In this document: piece by piece, positions 55,123 to 63,494 of the stretch
Layout: every line of letters begins with the position of its first letter
Position numbering within the stretch: position 1 is the first letter of the stretch
DNA from: Parapedobacter deserti
GTDB lineage: Bacteria > Bacteroidota > Bacteroidia > Sphingobacteriales > Sphingobacteriaceae
Assembly: GCF_042646065.1 (NCBI RefSeq)
Contig: NZ_JBHRTA010000004.1
Location: 62,001-126,000 of the forward strand
Length of the DNA stretch: 64,000 bases
Direction of reading: 5' to 3'
The notes under the pieces: generated by a model
Told to the model about the DNA's origin: nothing
Databases searched by the model: none
Seen by the model: the letters and a program-made list of their open reading frames with translations, nothing else
Program-made: the position numbers and the translations under genes

Positions 55123-56085
55123 TCAATAATCCTGAATTGGGGCTTTGTCATAATAAGCTAGGATTTCCTCTTCGGAAGGCACATTGACCGGCCTTACCAG
55201 TCGAATTCCGATAAAAGGTGCTTCGGGAAACCACCAATTGCTTTTAGGAATCTGAGGATCCATCTGCTTCCAAGAAGGGTCAGACGGCATACGTGCCGCC
55301 GATCGCAGATCGGCAGCCCCATCTTCGAATGACCCGCCGCGAATGCTGTGCGGATAGAGTTTCTCGGGTATTGCGACTGGATTGTTAGCAGTAATGCCGT
55401 CAAATTGCCGATAGAAATCCGCGACGTACTGATCATAAGTCCACTCGGCAACATTGCCATGCATGTCATAAAGCCCCCAAGCATTCGGTTGCTTTCCGCC
55501 CACTGGGTGAGTTTTAGCTCCGCTGTTTGCTTTATACCACGCATACTCGTCCAACTGTGATGGATCGTCCCCAAAGTGATATTCAGTGGTACTGCCGGCC
55601 CGGCAGGCGTATTCCCACTCCGCCTCTGTGGGGAGGCGGTAGAATACTCCGGTACGAACGTACAACCACTTGCAGAACTGGATGGCATTATATTGGGTCA
55701 TACCCAATGCTGGGTGATTCTCCTTCCCCATTCCGAACGTCATATCTAGGTAGGGCTTTGTGGGTCGTGTCACCGCGTCCACTTCTGGAGCCACACTACC
55801 GCCGCTTCGTGACAACTCAAAGTCCTTGTACATGAATGGCTCGTATAGATCCCACGTCACTTCGTGGGTACTCATCCAGAATGGATCCAACTTTACTTGG
55901 TGTACAGGCCGTTCATCCGCCTTGCCTTGTTCGCTACCCCTGAGATATTCTCCGCCGGGAATCGGCTGCATGGTAAAAGCCAGGTTAGTGCCTTCAATAT
56001 GCTGCGCATAAGGTTTGGAATCTTCTTGAGCGATGGCGATGTTCAGTAGAACTAAACTTACTAAAAATACAGACTTCACAGACAT
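55123..56085 (-). CDS. Exported formylglycine-generating-enzyme-like (SUMF1 domain) protein
   Basis: This 320-residue protein has a signal peptide (ending IAIAQ) and a SUMF1/FGE fold: MQPIPGGEYLRGS, YRLPTEAEWEYACRAG, WGLYDMHGNVAEWTYD and IRGGSFEDGAADLRSAAR. The active-site Cys pair of true formylglycine enzymes, expected after GGSW in the last third, is absent here (GGSFED), and no sulfatase gene is near. A binding or other catalytic role in this sugar operon is more likely than sulfatase activation. I chose the ATG at 56085 because it begins the signal. It is the first gene of the minus-strand operon. Confidence 0.85.
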   Translation of the reverse strand: MSVKSVFLVSLVLLNIAIAQEDSKPYAQHIEGTNLAFTMQPIPGGEYLRGSEQGKADERPVHQVKLDPFWMSTHEVTWDLYEPFMYKDFELSRSGGSVAPEVDAVTRPTKPYLDMTFGMGKENHPALGMTQYNAIQFCKWLYVRTGVFYRLPTEAEWEYACRAGSTTEYHFGDDPSQLDEYAWYKANSGAKTHPVGGKQPNAWGLYDMHGNVAEWTYDQYVADFYRQFDGITANNPVAIPEKLYPHSIRGGSFEDGAADLRSAARMPSDPSWKQMDPQIPKSNWWFPEAPFIGIRLVRPVNVPSEEEILAYYDKAPIQDY

Positions 56086-56188
56086 TTCAGCTATAATCAA
56101 TAAAAATTGGTGGCTGAAAATAAGTCCTTTTTATGTAAACTCAAAATTTAATAAGACTTTTAGGCGTAATTACATCATAGCTGTGTGA

Positions 56189-56198
56189 GCATACATGC
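56189..56198. promoter_or_regulatory. Possible ROK-type half-palindrome upstream of the glycoside-oxidation operon
   Basis: GCATACATGC differs by one base from the core GCATATATGC of the perfect palindrome at 18800-18813. It lies 104 bases before the first gene of the operon. A chance match is quite possible for so short a site. Confidence 0.25.
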
Positions 56199-56221
56199 GC
56201 GTTACAACTACGGAGCCAGAA

Positions 56222-57592
56222 TTATACGGGTTCAAACCTCGCCGTAAAATGCCGGAGAAACGGCGGCTCATGCGTAATCCGATAACCAAGATAACGGCGC
56301 CTCTGTTTATAGACTTCCGCAACGACTTCCGTTACATAATCCATGTGGCTTTGTGTATACACCCGTCTGGGAATGGCCAACCTCACCAGCTCCATTGGGG
56401 GAGAAATCAAGCTGCCATCCTCAGCTCGCTTACCAAACATCACTGATCCGATTTCGACACCGCGTATTCCTCCTTCGACATACAGCGCACTGCATAAGGC
56501 GAGCCCAGGGTACTCGTGTACGGGAATGTGATCCATAAAACGCTTGGCATCCAAATAAACCGCGTGCCCACCGGTGGGCTTGATATACGGGATGTTATAC
56601 ACATCAAGCTTTTCGCCGATATATTGAATGCTCCTTATGCGGTATTTCAGATAGTCTTCATTCATAACTTCACGCAGCCCGATGGCAATAGCCTCCAGAT
56701 CACGGCCCGCCAACCCGCCGTAGGTGGGGAATCCCTCGGTAATCACCAACAGGTTCCTGCATTTTTCAGTTAACTGCTCATCCCGGACAGCTATGAAACC
56801 TCCAATGTTTGCAAACGCATCCTTCTTAGCACTCATGGTGCAGCCATCGGCGTAAGAAAATATTTCTTTAGCGATTTCAATGACACTTTTGGTTTCATAA
56901 CCTGCTTCCCGAAGTTTGATGAAATATGCGTTTTCAGCGAATCTACAAGCATCGATAAAAAGCAGAACACCGTACTGCTTGCATATGGAACTCACCTCCC
57001 TTATATTTGCCATACTTACGGGTTGGCCACCTCCGGAATTGTTTGTTAACGTGAGCATGACCATTGAGATGGCCGCTGCTCCTTTTTCTTCAATGAACGA
57101 CAGCAACGCCTCAGTGTCCATATTACCTTTGAATGGCGCTTCTAACGCAGGATCCCTGCCTGCTTCGCAAAGAAGATCGACTCCCGTTGCTTCGGAAAAC
57201 TCCACATTGGCTCGGGTCGTATCGAACAACGTATTACTTAAGACATAGTTTCCCCTGCCCCCCAGTATTGTGAAAATAATTTTCTCAGATGCTCTGCCTT
57301 GATGCGTGGGGATAACAAAGGGCATACCGGTTATATCATTTACCACATGCTGGAAACGGAAAAAACTATCGCTTCCGGCATAGCTCTCGTCGCCCCTCAT
57401 TATTCCCGCCCATTGTTCGCTGCTCATCGCGCTGGTGCCGCTATCGGTCAGCAGATCGATGACGACGTCTTTGGCTTTAATCAAAAATGGGTTGTAGTGT
57501 GCTTGTTTTAAGATTTGGATGCGCTCTTGGCGTGTGGTAAAGTAAATCGGCTCAACCGATTTTATTCTAAACGGTTCTATAATCGTATGCAT
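56222..57592 (-). CDS. tnaA: Tryptophanase
   Basis: This 456-residue PLP beta-eliminating lyase splits tryptophan into indole, pyruvate and ammonia. The PLP lysine is in MSAKKDAFANIGG near residue 253. Tyrosine phenol-lyase and tryptophanase are close relatives. Three diagnostic positions favour tryptophanase: Asp in LFDTTR near 126 (Thr in phenol-lyase), Val in GVEIG near 378 (Arg in phenol-lyase), and His in LRHFTA near 448 (Phe in phenol-lyase). It lies just downstream of the infB terminator and so probably has its own promoter. No tnaB permease or leader peptide was seen. Confidence 0.88.
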   Translation of the reverse strand: MHTIIEPFRIKSVEPIYFTTRQERIQILKQAHYNPFLIKAKDVVIDLLTDSGTSAMSSEQWAGIMRGDESYAGSDSFFRFQHVVNDITGMPFVIPTHQGRASEKIIFTILGGRGNYVLSNTLFDTTRANVEFSEATGVDLLCEAGRDPALEAPFKGNMDTEALLSFIEEKGAAAISMVMLTLTNNSGGGQPVSMANIREVSSICKQYGVLLFIDACRFAENAYFIKLREAGYETKSVIEIAKEIFSYADGCTMSAKKDAFANIGGFIAVRDEQLTEKCRNLLVITEGFPTYGGLAGRDLEAIAIGLREVMNEDYLKYRIRSIQYIGEKLDVYNIPYIKPTGGHAVYLDAKRFMDHIPVHEYPGLALCSALYVEGGIRGVEIGSVMFGKRAEDGSLISPPMELVRLAIPRRVYTQSHMDYVTEVVAEVYKQRRRYLGYRITHEPPFLRHFTARFEPV

Positions 57593-57629
57593 GGCAACTA
57601 ATCATTACAGGTCAACTAATGAAATGGAT

Positions 57630-57663
57630 AAAAAAAGCAGCCTGTTATTCCTTAACAGGCTGC
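57630..57663 (-). terminator. Intrinsic terminator of the rimP-nusA-infB operon
   Basis: An 11-bp stem (GCAGCCTGTTA and complement, 5-base loop) is followed on the minus strand by seven T residues. It lies 61 bases after the infB stop and about 40 bases before the tnaA start. Confidence 0.9.
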
Positions 57664-57723
57664 ACGAAGTCCACTACAAGCTAAGATGGCCTTTTAATGA
57701 TATTTTTCCACATCGTAGAACAA

Positions 57724-60675
57724 CTAGAGTTTCCTTTTCACCTCTACTTGCTCATACGCCTCAATGATGTCACCTTCTTTAATATCATTGAAATTTTGAA
57801 TGTTCAATCCACATTCGTAGCCAGCAGACACTTCCTTCACATCATCCTTGAATCGCTTGAGCGACGCAAGGTGTCCCGTATATACCACTACGCCGTCTCG
57901 GACTACCCGTATGTTATGGTTTCGGTTTATTTTTCCGTCGAGCACCATACAACCGGCGATAGTACCTACTTTACTAATCTTGAAGGTCTCCCGGATTTCA
58001 ACATTGGCGACAATTTTCTCCTCATATTTGGGTTCGAGCATGCCTTCCATTGCCGCTTTTACTTCGTCGATCGCATCGTATATGATTGAATATAGCCTGA
58101 TGTCGATTTGCTCCTGCTCGGCCAACTTGCGTGCTCCTGTAGACGGCCGCACCTGGAAACCGATGATAATCGCATCCGACGCGGATGCGAGCAATACATC
58201 CGATTCAGAAATTTGACCGACGGATTTATGAATTACGTTGACTTGGATTTCTTCTGTCGATAGCTTAAGCAGCGAATCAGATAGTGCTTCAATGGATCCA
58301 TCCACGTCACCTTTGACAATAACGTTAAGTTCCTTGAAGTTTCCAATCGCCAGTCGCCTTCCGATTTCATCGAGGGTAATATGCTTTTGGGTACGCAACC
58401 CTTGTTCACGTTGCAGTTGCAGTCTTTTGTTAGCTACCTGCCGTGCCTCCGGCTCGCTTTCCATTTCATAGAACTTATCCCCCGCTGTGGGTGCCCCAGA
58501 CATTCCCAATATCTGGACCGGCGTGGCGGGGCCCGCTTCAGACACTTTTTGCCCCCGTTCATTATACAGGGCTTTCACCTTCCCGCTGTGAGATCCTGCT
58601 AATATTGCAGACCCTACGCGGAGCGTTCCGGCCTGTATTAGTACGGTAGTAACATTTCCTCTGCCCTTGTCGAGGCTGGCCTCGATAACCGAACCTACAG
58701 CACGTTTATGGGGATCGGCCTTCAATTCAAGTAATTCGGCTTCCAGCAATACTTTTTCGAGCAGTAGATCTACATTTTCCCCTGTCTTACCGGAAATTTC
58801 CTGACATTGATATTTGCCTCCCCAATCTTCCACCAAAATATTCATAGCGGAAAGTTGCTCCCGGATTCTATCCGTATTAGCCCCTGGCTTGTCAATTTTC
58901 GTGAACGCGAAAACAATAGGGACCCCAGCGGCCTGCGCATGGTTGATCGCTTCCCTCGTCTGTGGCATGACGCTGTCATCCGCTGCAATTACAATGATTG
59001 CGATGTCCGTGATTTTTGCGCCCCGGGCACGCATGGCAGTAAATGCTTCGTGACCGGGCGTATCGAGAAACGTGATTTTCCGGCCGCCATCAAGCGTTAC
59101 TTCATATGCACCTATATGTTGGGTTATTCCCCCCGCTTCTCCGGCAATTACATTGGTTTTGCGCACGTAGTCAAGCAACGAAGTTTTACCATGGTCAACA
59201 TGCCCCATTACCGTCACAATTGGCGCCCTTGGAATCAGGTTTTCTGGTTTATCAGGTTCCTCAAGCTCGGTATTTTCCTCGTCTTCAGGTTTGACAAATT
59301 CAATTTCGTAGCCAAATTCATCAGCCACAATAGCTATTGTTTCAGCATCTAAGCGCTGATTTATGGACACAAAAAGCCCAAGGCTCATGCAGGTAGCTAT
59401 AATTTGGGTCACCGGTACGCCCATCATGTTTGCCAAATCATTTGCAGTCACGAATTCGGTGACTTTCAGCACTTTGGACATCATTTCCTGTTCCAAAGCG
59501 GCCTCTTCAGCGGAATGAGCAATGTCATCCCTTTTTTGGCGGCGGAGTTTAGCACGTTGCGCAAACTTCCCTGACTTACCCACACCACTCAGACGGGCAA
59601 GCGTCGCCTTAATTTGATCCTGGATTTCTTTCTCCGTTGGCTCCTCCCGACTTCCAGTCGCTGGTCTTGGTTTGCCCTTGAAATCGGGGCGGCCCTTCTG
59701 ACCTCCCTGTTGCCCAGGCGCACCAACGCCCGGACGCTGGCCCACGGGCTTATCTTTGCGCTTCCGTTTGCGTTTATGGTCATGGGGAGAAACACCCGAC
59801 GAACTGGATGAGGAAGCTACGGGCTTTTCCTTCGGCTGATGTGCTGTTAGGTCGATCCGCCCTACCACATTTGGACCCGATAAGCGTTGCGCCCGTGCGC
59901 GTATCACATCATCCTGTCGTGCAGGAGTGCCTTCTTTAGGTTCCGGCTGTTTCTGCGGCTCCGGTTTAGCGACCTCAGGGGCGGGTGGCGGCGTAGGAGG
60001 CTGCGGAGCGGCAACTTCTCGTTCAGCCGGCTGCTCCTGCTTGGGTTCCGCTACCGTCTGTGGTTTTTCCTGCTGCCTTTCCTCCGGTTTTTCCTGCGGC
60101 TTTTCCTCCGGCTTCTCTTGCGGCTTTTCCGACAGTTTTTCTTGCGGCTTTTCCTCCGCTTTCTGTTCGCTACCGGCATCCTTCTGGGCTTCCTTCTGCT
60201 CCTTGGGTGCATCTTTTTGCGATTTGCCCCCCCTAAGGTTGTCGAGATCAATTTTGCCGACAATCTTCATGCCTGAAGGATGTGGCTTCTCCTCAGCCTT
60301 TTCCAGATTCTTTTCTTGTGCTTTATCCTTCTCCATATGAGGAACCTGCCTCATTTCCGGAGTAAATGCACCTGTATTCTTAATGAGTATTTCCTCGGCT
60401 TCAGTGTCTTTCTGGGCTTTTTGCACAACCGGTTCCGAAGCAGGAGTCTCCTCACGACGAATTTTGCCAATAATGATTTGATTGGCTTCCTCCTTCACGA
60501 TTTTATCCCCTTGGAACTCCCTTAGAAGAACACCATAGGTTTCGCTGTCCAGTTTGGTTCCTGGCTTCGACTCAATATCGTAGCCGTTCTTGACCAAAAA
60601 ATCAACAGCCGTACCTATACCAATGTTCAGTTCTTTTGCTGCTTTCAGCAGCGTTATGCTTTTACCTTCTGACAT
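57724..60675 (-). CDS. infB: Translation initiation factor IF-2
   Basis: This 983-residue GTPase places initiator tRNA on the ribosome. The IF2N domain is in residues 1-60, followed by a long low-complexity linker rich in Lys, Glu, Pro and Gln (about 100-330). The G domain has GHVDHGKT near 494, DTPGHEAFT and a TKID at the place of NKxD near 594. Domains II, III and IV follow to the end. The N-Asn to Thr change in NKxD is also known in other translational GTPases. It is the last gene of rimP-nusA-infB, with a terminator after it. Confidence 0.97.
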   Translation of the reverse strand: MSEGKSITLLKAAKELNIGIGTAVDFLVKNGYDIESKPGTKLDSETYGVLLREFQGDKIVKEEANQIIIGKIRREETPASEPVVQKAQKDTEAEEILIKNTGAFTPEMRQVPHMEKDKAQEKNLEKAEEKPHPSGMKIVGKIDLDNLRGGKSQKDAPKEQKEAQKDAGSEQKAEEKPQEKLSEKPQEKPEEKPQEKPEERQQEKPQTVAEPKQEQPAEREVAAPQPPTPPPAPEVAKPEPQKQPEPKEGTPARQDDVIRARAQRLSGPNVVGRIDLTAHQPKEKPVASSSSSSGVSPHDHKRKRKRKDKPVGQRPGVGAPGQQGGQKGRPDFKGKPRPATGSREEPTEKEIQDQIKATLARLSGVGKSGKFAQRAKLRRQKRDDIAHSAEEAALEQEMMSKVLKVTEFVTANDLANMMGVPVTQIIATCMSLGLFVSINQRLDAETIAIVADEFGYEIEFVKPEDEENTELEEPDKPENLIPRAPIVTVMGHVDHGKTSLLDYVRKTNVIAGEAGGITQHIGAYEVTLDGGRKITFLDTPGHEAFTAMRARGAKITDIAIIVIAADDSVMPQTREAINHAQAAGVPIVFAFTKIDKPGANTDRIREQLSAMNILVEDWGGKYQCQEISGKTGENVDLLLEKVLLEAELLELKADPHKRAVGSVIEASLDKGRGNVTTVLIQAGTLRVGSAILAGSHSGKVKALYNERGQKVSEAGPATPVQILGMSGAPTAGDKFYEMESEPEARQVANKRLQLQREQGLRTQKHITLDEIGRRLAIGNFKELNVIVKGDVDGSIEALSDSLLKLSTEEIQVNVIHKSVGQISESDVLLASASDAIIIGFQVRPSTGARKLAEQEQIDIRLYSIIYDAIDEVKAAMEGMLEPKYEEKIVANVEIRETFKISKVGTIAGCMVLDGKINRNHNIRVVRDGVVVYTGHLASLKRFKDDVKEVSAGYECGLNIQNFNDIKEGDIIEAYEQVEVKRKL
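60064..60160 (-). repeat. Short tandem repeat coding the Lys-Pro-Glu-Gln linker of IF-2
   Basis: Imperfect units of about 12-15 bases encode runs such as EKPQEKPEEKPQEKPEE in the disordered linker. Reading the opposite strand gives a long open frame that is only the complement of this repeat. Confidence 0.7.
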
Positions 60676-60783
60676 CTAATTATTAATCTCTTTTTATTGT
60701 GCTGATACAAAAATATGTTTTTTTAAGTGTTTATCGGCAAAGAATTAAAAAAGCATCAACGCAATAGCTCCCTGCCAATCACA

Positions 60784-62022
60784 CTATTCAAACTCAGCTT
60801 GCAATACTTGTACGATCTCGTGGATGGTGTTTTCCTCTAAGTCGGTCCGTCGCACCAAATCTTCGACCGAAAGCGCTAATACCGATTTTGCCGTATCCAA
60901 ACCTACGCGTTTTAGTTCATCAATGATCCATCCATCGATTTCATCTGCGAATTCCTCAATATCTACGTCCTCTTCCACTTCTTCAGCTTCCCTATAAACA
61001 TCGATTTCATATCCGGTAAGCTTGCCTGCAAGCTTGATATTGTGTCCTCCGCGTCCGATGGCCAATGACACTTGGTCTGATTTGAGGTATACTGCCGCCG
61101 TTTTATCCTCATCATCCAATTTAATGGACCCAATACGAGCTGGGCTTAATGCCCGTTGAATGTAGAGCTGTGTATTATTCGTGAAATTAATTACGTCGAT
61201 GTTCTCGTTTCGCAATTCGCGCACAATCCCGTGTATACGGGATCCCTTCATCCCCACACACGCTCCAACCGGGTCAATACGGTCATCATACGACTCAACC
61301 GCAACCTTAGCCCGCTCTCCTGGCTCGCGAACGATTCTCCGAATAGTGATCAACCCGTCAAAAATTTCAGGCACTTCCAGTTCGAACAGGCGCTGTAAAA
61401 ATTCGGGAGCCGTTCGTGATATAATAATACGGGGATTTGCGTTAACCATTTCGACTTTGTGCACTACAGCCCGTATGGTATCGCCCTTTTTAAAATAATC
61501 TGCTGGAATTTGTTCGGTCTTCGGCAGGATCAATTCATTACCATCATCATCGAGCACCAATGTTTCTTTTTTCCAGATCTGATACACCTCTCCCGTAATC
61601 AGTTCGCCCTCCCGATCTTTATACTTTTTAAATACTTCGTCCTTCTCAAGCTCCAAAATCTTAGAAACCAGCGTCTGCCTTGCAGCCAAAATGGCTCTGC
61701 GGCCGAAACTCTCCAAAGTGATTTCCTCGATGTAATCATCCCCGACCTCAAGATCAGGATCGTATTTCCGTGCTTCAGCCAATTCAATTTCCAAATCGTC
61801 ATCTTCAGAAAACCCATCTTCAACAACCACACGTGTGCGCCAGATTTCCAAGTCACCATTGTCCGGATTGACAATGACGTCACAATTTTCATCGGTACCA
61901 TATCTCCTACGAATCATGCTTCGAAACACTTCCTCCAATACACTGATGACCGTAGGGCGGTCGATGTTCTTGAACTCTTTAAATTCTTGAAAAGAGTCAA
62001 TCAAATTGATATTACTGCTCAT
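60784..62022 (-). CDS. nusA: Transcription termination/antitermination factor NusA
   Basis: This 412-residue protein has the N-terminal polymerase-binding domain, an S1 domain (GELITGEVYQI and following), KH domains (VGACVGMKGSRIHGIVRELR and IGRGGHNIKLAGKLTGYEID), and an acidic C-terminus with a helix-hairpin-helix region. It binds RNA polymerase and RNA to modulate pausing. It starts 1 base after the rimP stop and precedes infB by 108 bases, the classical order. Confidence 0.97.
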   Translation of the reverse strand: MSSNINLIDSFQEFKEFKNIDRPTVISVLEEVFRSMIRRRYGTDENCDVIVNPDNGDLEIWRTRVVVEDGFSEDDDLEIELAEARKYDPDLEVGDDYIEEITLESFGRRAILAARQTLVSKILELEKDEVFKKYKDREGELITGEVYQIWKKETLVLDDDGNELILPKTEQIPADYFKKGDTIRAVVHKVEMVNANPRIIISRTAPEFLQRLFELEVPEIFDGLITIRRIVREPGERAKVAVESYDDRIDPVGACVGMKGSRIHGIVRELRNENIDVINFTNNTQLYIQRALSPARIGSIKLDDEDKTAAVYLKSDQVSLAIGRGGHNIKLAGKLTGYEIDVYREAEEVEEDVDIEEFADEIDGWIIDELKRVGLDTAKSVLALSVEDLVRRTDLEENTIHEIVQVLQAEFE

Positions 62023-62023
62023 T

Positions 62024-62494
62024 TTACTTAAATGAAATTACCACCTTTGTTGCTTTAATATGTTCAAAGGGAATCTGGCTTTGGTGTTCGGCGGCTTTCT
62101 TCCCCTTTTCTTTTATTTTCTCAATTATCACTATGGTTTCATCCGTTACCTCAATCAGCTTACCTTCTTTACTCAAACCGTCATGAAGTCTTACCTGAAT
62201 GTTTCTTCCAAGGTTTTTTTGATATTGCCTCACTGAAGTAAGCGGCGTATCAATCCCCGGTGACGACACTTCCAATCGATAGGCATGTGCGATAACGTCT
62301 TCCTCTTCGAGATGAAAGCCGACATGGCGACTGATCTCCGCACAGTCCTGAATACTCACACCATTGTCGCCATCAATCAGCACCTCTAATCTGCCGTTTG
62401 AATGCATTTTCACGCTCACCAGGAACAAATCTTGTCTATCCGCAAGTTTTTGCGCAATAAGTGCCTTAACCTTATCTTCTATTGAAAAAACCAC
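62024..62494 (-). CDS. rimP: Ribosome maturation factor RimP
   Basis: This 156-residue protein needed for 30S subunit maturation has VEVLIDGDNGVSIQDCAEISRHV-like central segments and RLEVSSPGIDTPLTS, both typical of RimP. The start is a GTG at 62494 beginning VVFSIEDKVKALI. It heads the rimP-nusA-infB operon, downstream of a terminator that isolates it from the repressor gene. Confidence 0.92.
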   Translation of the reverse strand: MVFSIEDKVKALIAQKLADRQDLFLVSVKMHSNGRLEVLIDGDNGVSIQDCAEISRHVGFHLEEEDVIAHAYRLEVSSPGIDTPLTSVRQYQKNLGRNIQVRLHDGLSKEGKLIEVTDETIVIIEKIKEKGKKAAEHQSQIPFEHIKATKVVISFK

Positions 62495-62517
62495 TACTTA
62501 AACAAATTTTTACCATG

Positions 62518-62543
62518 AAAAAAGGGGACTAACACGGTCCCCT
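62518..62543 (-). terminator. Intrinsic terminator of the S24-type repressor gene
   Basis: A 7-bp stem (GTCCCCT and its complement, 7-base loop) followed on the minus strand by six T residues lies about 60 bases after the repressor stop and 24 bases before the rimP start. Confidence 0.85.
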
Positions 62544-62600
62544 CTTTTACAAGATAATGCAAAGATAAATAAAATCTTTGATATTCAAAAAATAGCTGAA

Positions 62601-63383
62601 TTAATCGACCTGGCGCTTGTCCACAACGGTGCTAATGGTCTTCTGCATCTGTGCCACCATAGCCGTAAGCGTTTCCATCGTGGGTTCAGGGCTCGGCTGA
62701 GGTAACTGGGTACTGATATAGGCTTTAGCCTGCCATACCTCTAATATATCGGAAGCTGGAACCCAATACGGATCATAGGTTTTGTTGTCCGACAAAAGTT
62801 TAAGCCCTTTGTCTGCTTTATATTTAAAAGCAATCCGCTTGTAAACCACTCCATCGTTGCGAGAAATTACGACGTAAGTATGGCCGGGTTTTATATCATT
62901 CCAGTTCTCCACGTACTCGGCAATGACGACGCTTCCAGGTTGTAGCGGCAACATGGAGTCACCTTTAATTTCGAAGGCTCTGTAAGTGCCCTGTCTAAAC
63001 ATGGGCAAGCTAAACTTCGGCAACTCCGCGATGTACTCGGGATCTGCATATCCGTTAAGGTACCCAGCACTGGCCTTTACCGGTACCAGCTCGATGTTTT
63101 CCTTATTTTCGCCATCCACTGTAATACTCAACACCCTTACATTGGCGGCATTTCCGCGTGGGGTTGGTTTCCATTTATCATTGATGGTATCATTGGCGAG
63201 CTCATCCATCGTCAATCCATAAAAATCAGCAATCCTCGTAAGCAGTTCGTATTTCGGTTCAGCGCGACTTTCCTCGTAAGCTCCCACGGAAGCACGCTTG
63301 ATGCCCATTTCATCTGCAAATTGCTGCTGGGTAAGGCCTTTCTTCTTACGAAGATATTTAAGATTATTAGCAATATTCGACAT
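62601..63383 (-). CDS. XRE/S24-family repressor (LexA- or CI-like)
   Basis: This 260-residue protein has an N-terminal helix-turn-helix (LKYLRKKKGLTQQQFADEMG, then IKRASVGAYEESRAEP) and an S24 peptidase domain. The nucleophile Ser is in KGDSMLPL and the Lys is in GVVYKRIAFK. Such proteins cut themselves after a RecA signal and release repression. I chose the ATG at 63383 because it directly precedes the helix-turn-helix. The same frame is open to 63590 but with no similarity. Operator-like repeats lie upstream, so it probably represses itself and the divergent GIY-YIG gene. Confidence 0.87.
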   Translation of the reverse strand: MSNIANNLKYLRKKKGLTQQQFADEMGIKRASVGAYEESRAEPKYELLTRIADFYGLTMDELANDTINDKWKPTPRGNAANVRVLSITVDGENKENIELVPVKASAGYLNGYADPEYIAELPKFSLPMFRQGTYRAFEIKGDSMLPLQPGSVVIAEYVENWNDIKPGHTYVVISRNDGVVYKRIAFKYKADKGLKLLSDNKTYDPYWVPASDILEVWQAKAYISTQLPQPSPEPTMETLTAMVAQMQKTISTVVDKRQVD

Positions 63384-63412
63384 AAAAACAATAAATAAAT
63401 TTGAATAACCTA

Positions 63413-63454
63413 AATTAGTTAGTATTATTGTGCGAATAAAGTTAGTAACTAATT
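63413..63454. promoter_or_regulatory. Operator-like repeats between the S24 repressor and GIY-YIG genes
   Basis: AATTAGTTA (63413-63421) and TAACTAATT (63446-63454) form an inverted repeat with 24 bases between. AGTTAGTA occurs twice in direct orientation (63417-63424 and 63440-63447), 23 bases apart, about two helical turns. TTAGTAACTAA (63442-63452) is an 11-bp palindrome. This is typical for paired operator sites of XRE/CI-like repressors. Confidence 0.6.
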
Positions 63455-63494
63455 GCGAAAGCGGCAACATATACGCTAAATAATTTTCAACATC

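Noticed and set aside
56222..57592. Tyrosine phenol-lyase as the identity of the beta-eliminating lyase
   Set aside because: The specificity residues Thr, Arg and Phe of phenol-lyases are Asp, Val and His here, as in tryptophanase.
58807..59352. A 181-codon open frame on the plus strand opposite infB
   Set aside because: It lies wholly inside infB, has no family similarity and only mirrors the conserved GTPase coding sequence.
59887..60340. Open frames on the plus strand rich in Arg-Leu-Phe or Ser-Gly-Phe-Cys
   Set aside because: They are the complement of the Lys-Pro-Glu-Gln linker repeat of IF-2, which keeps the other frames open.
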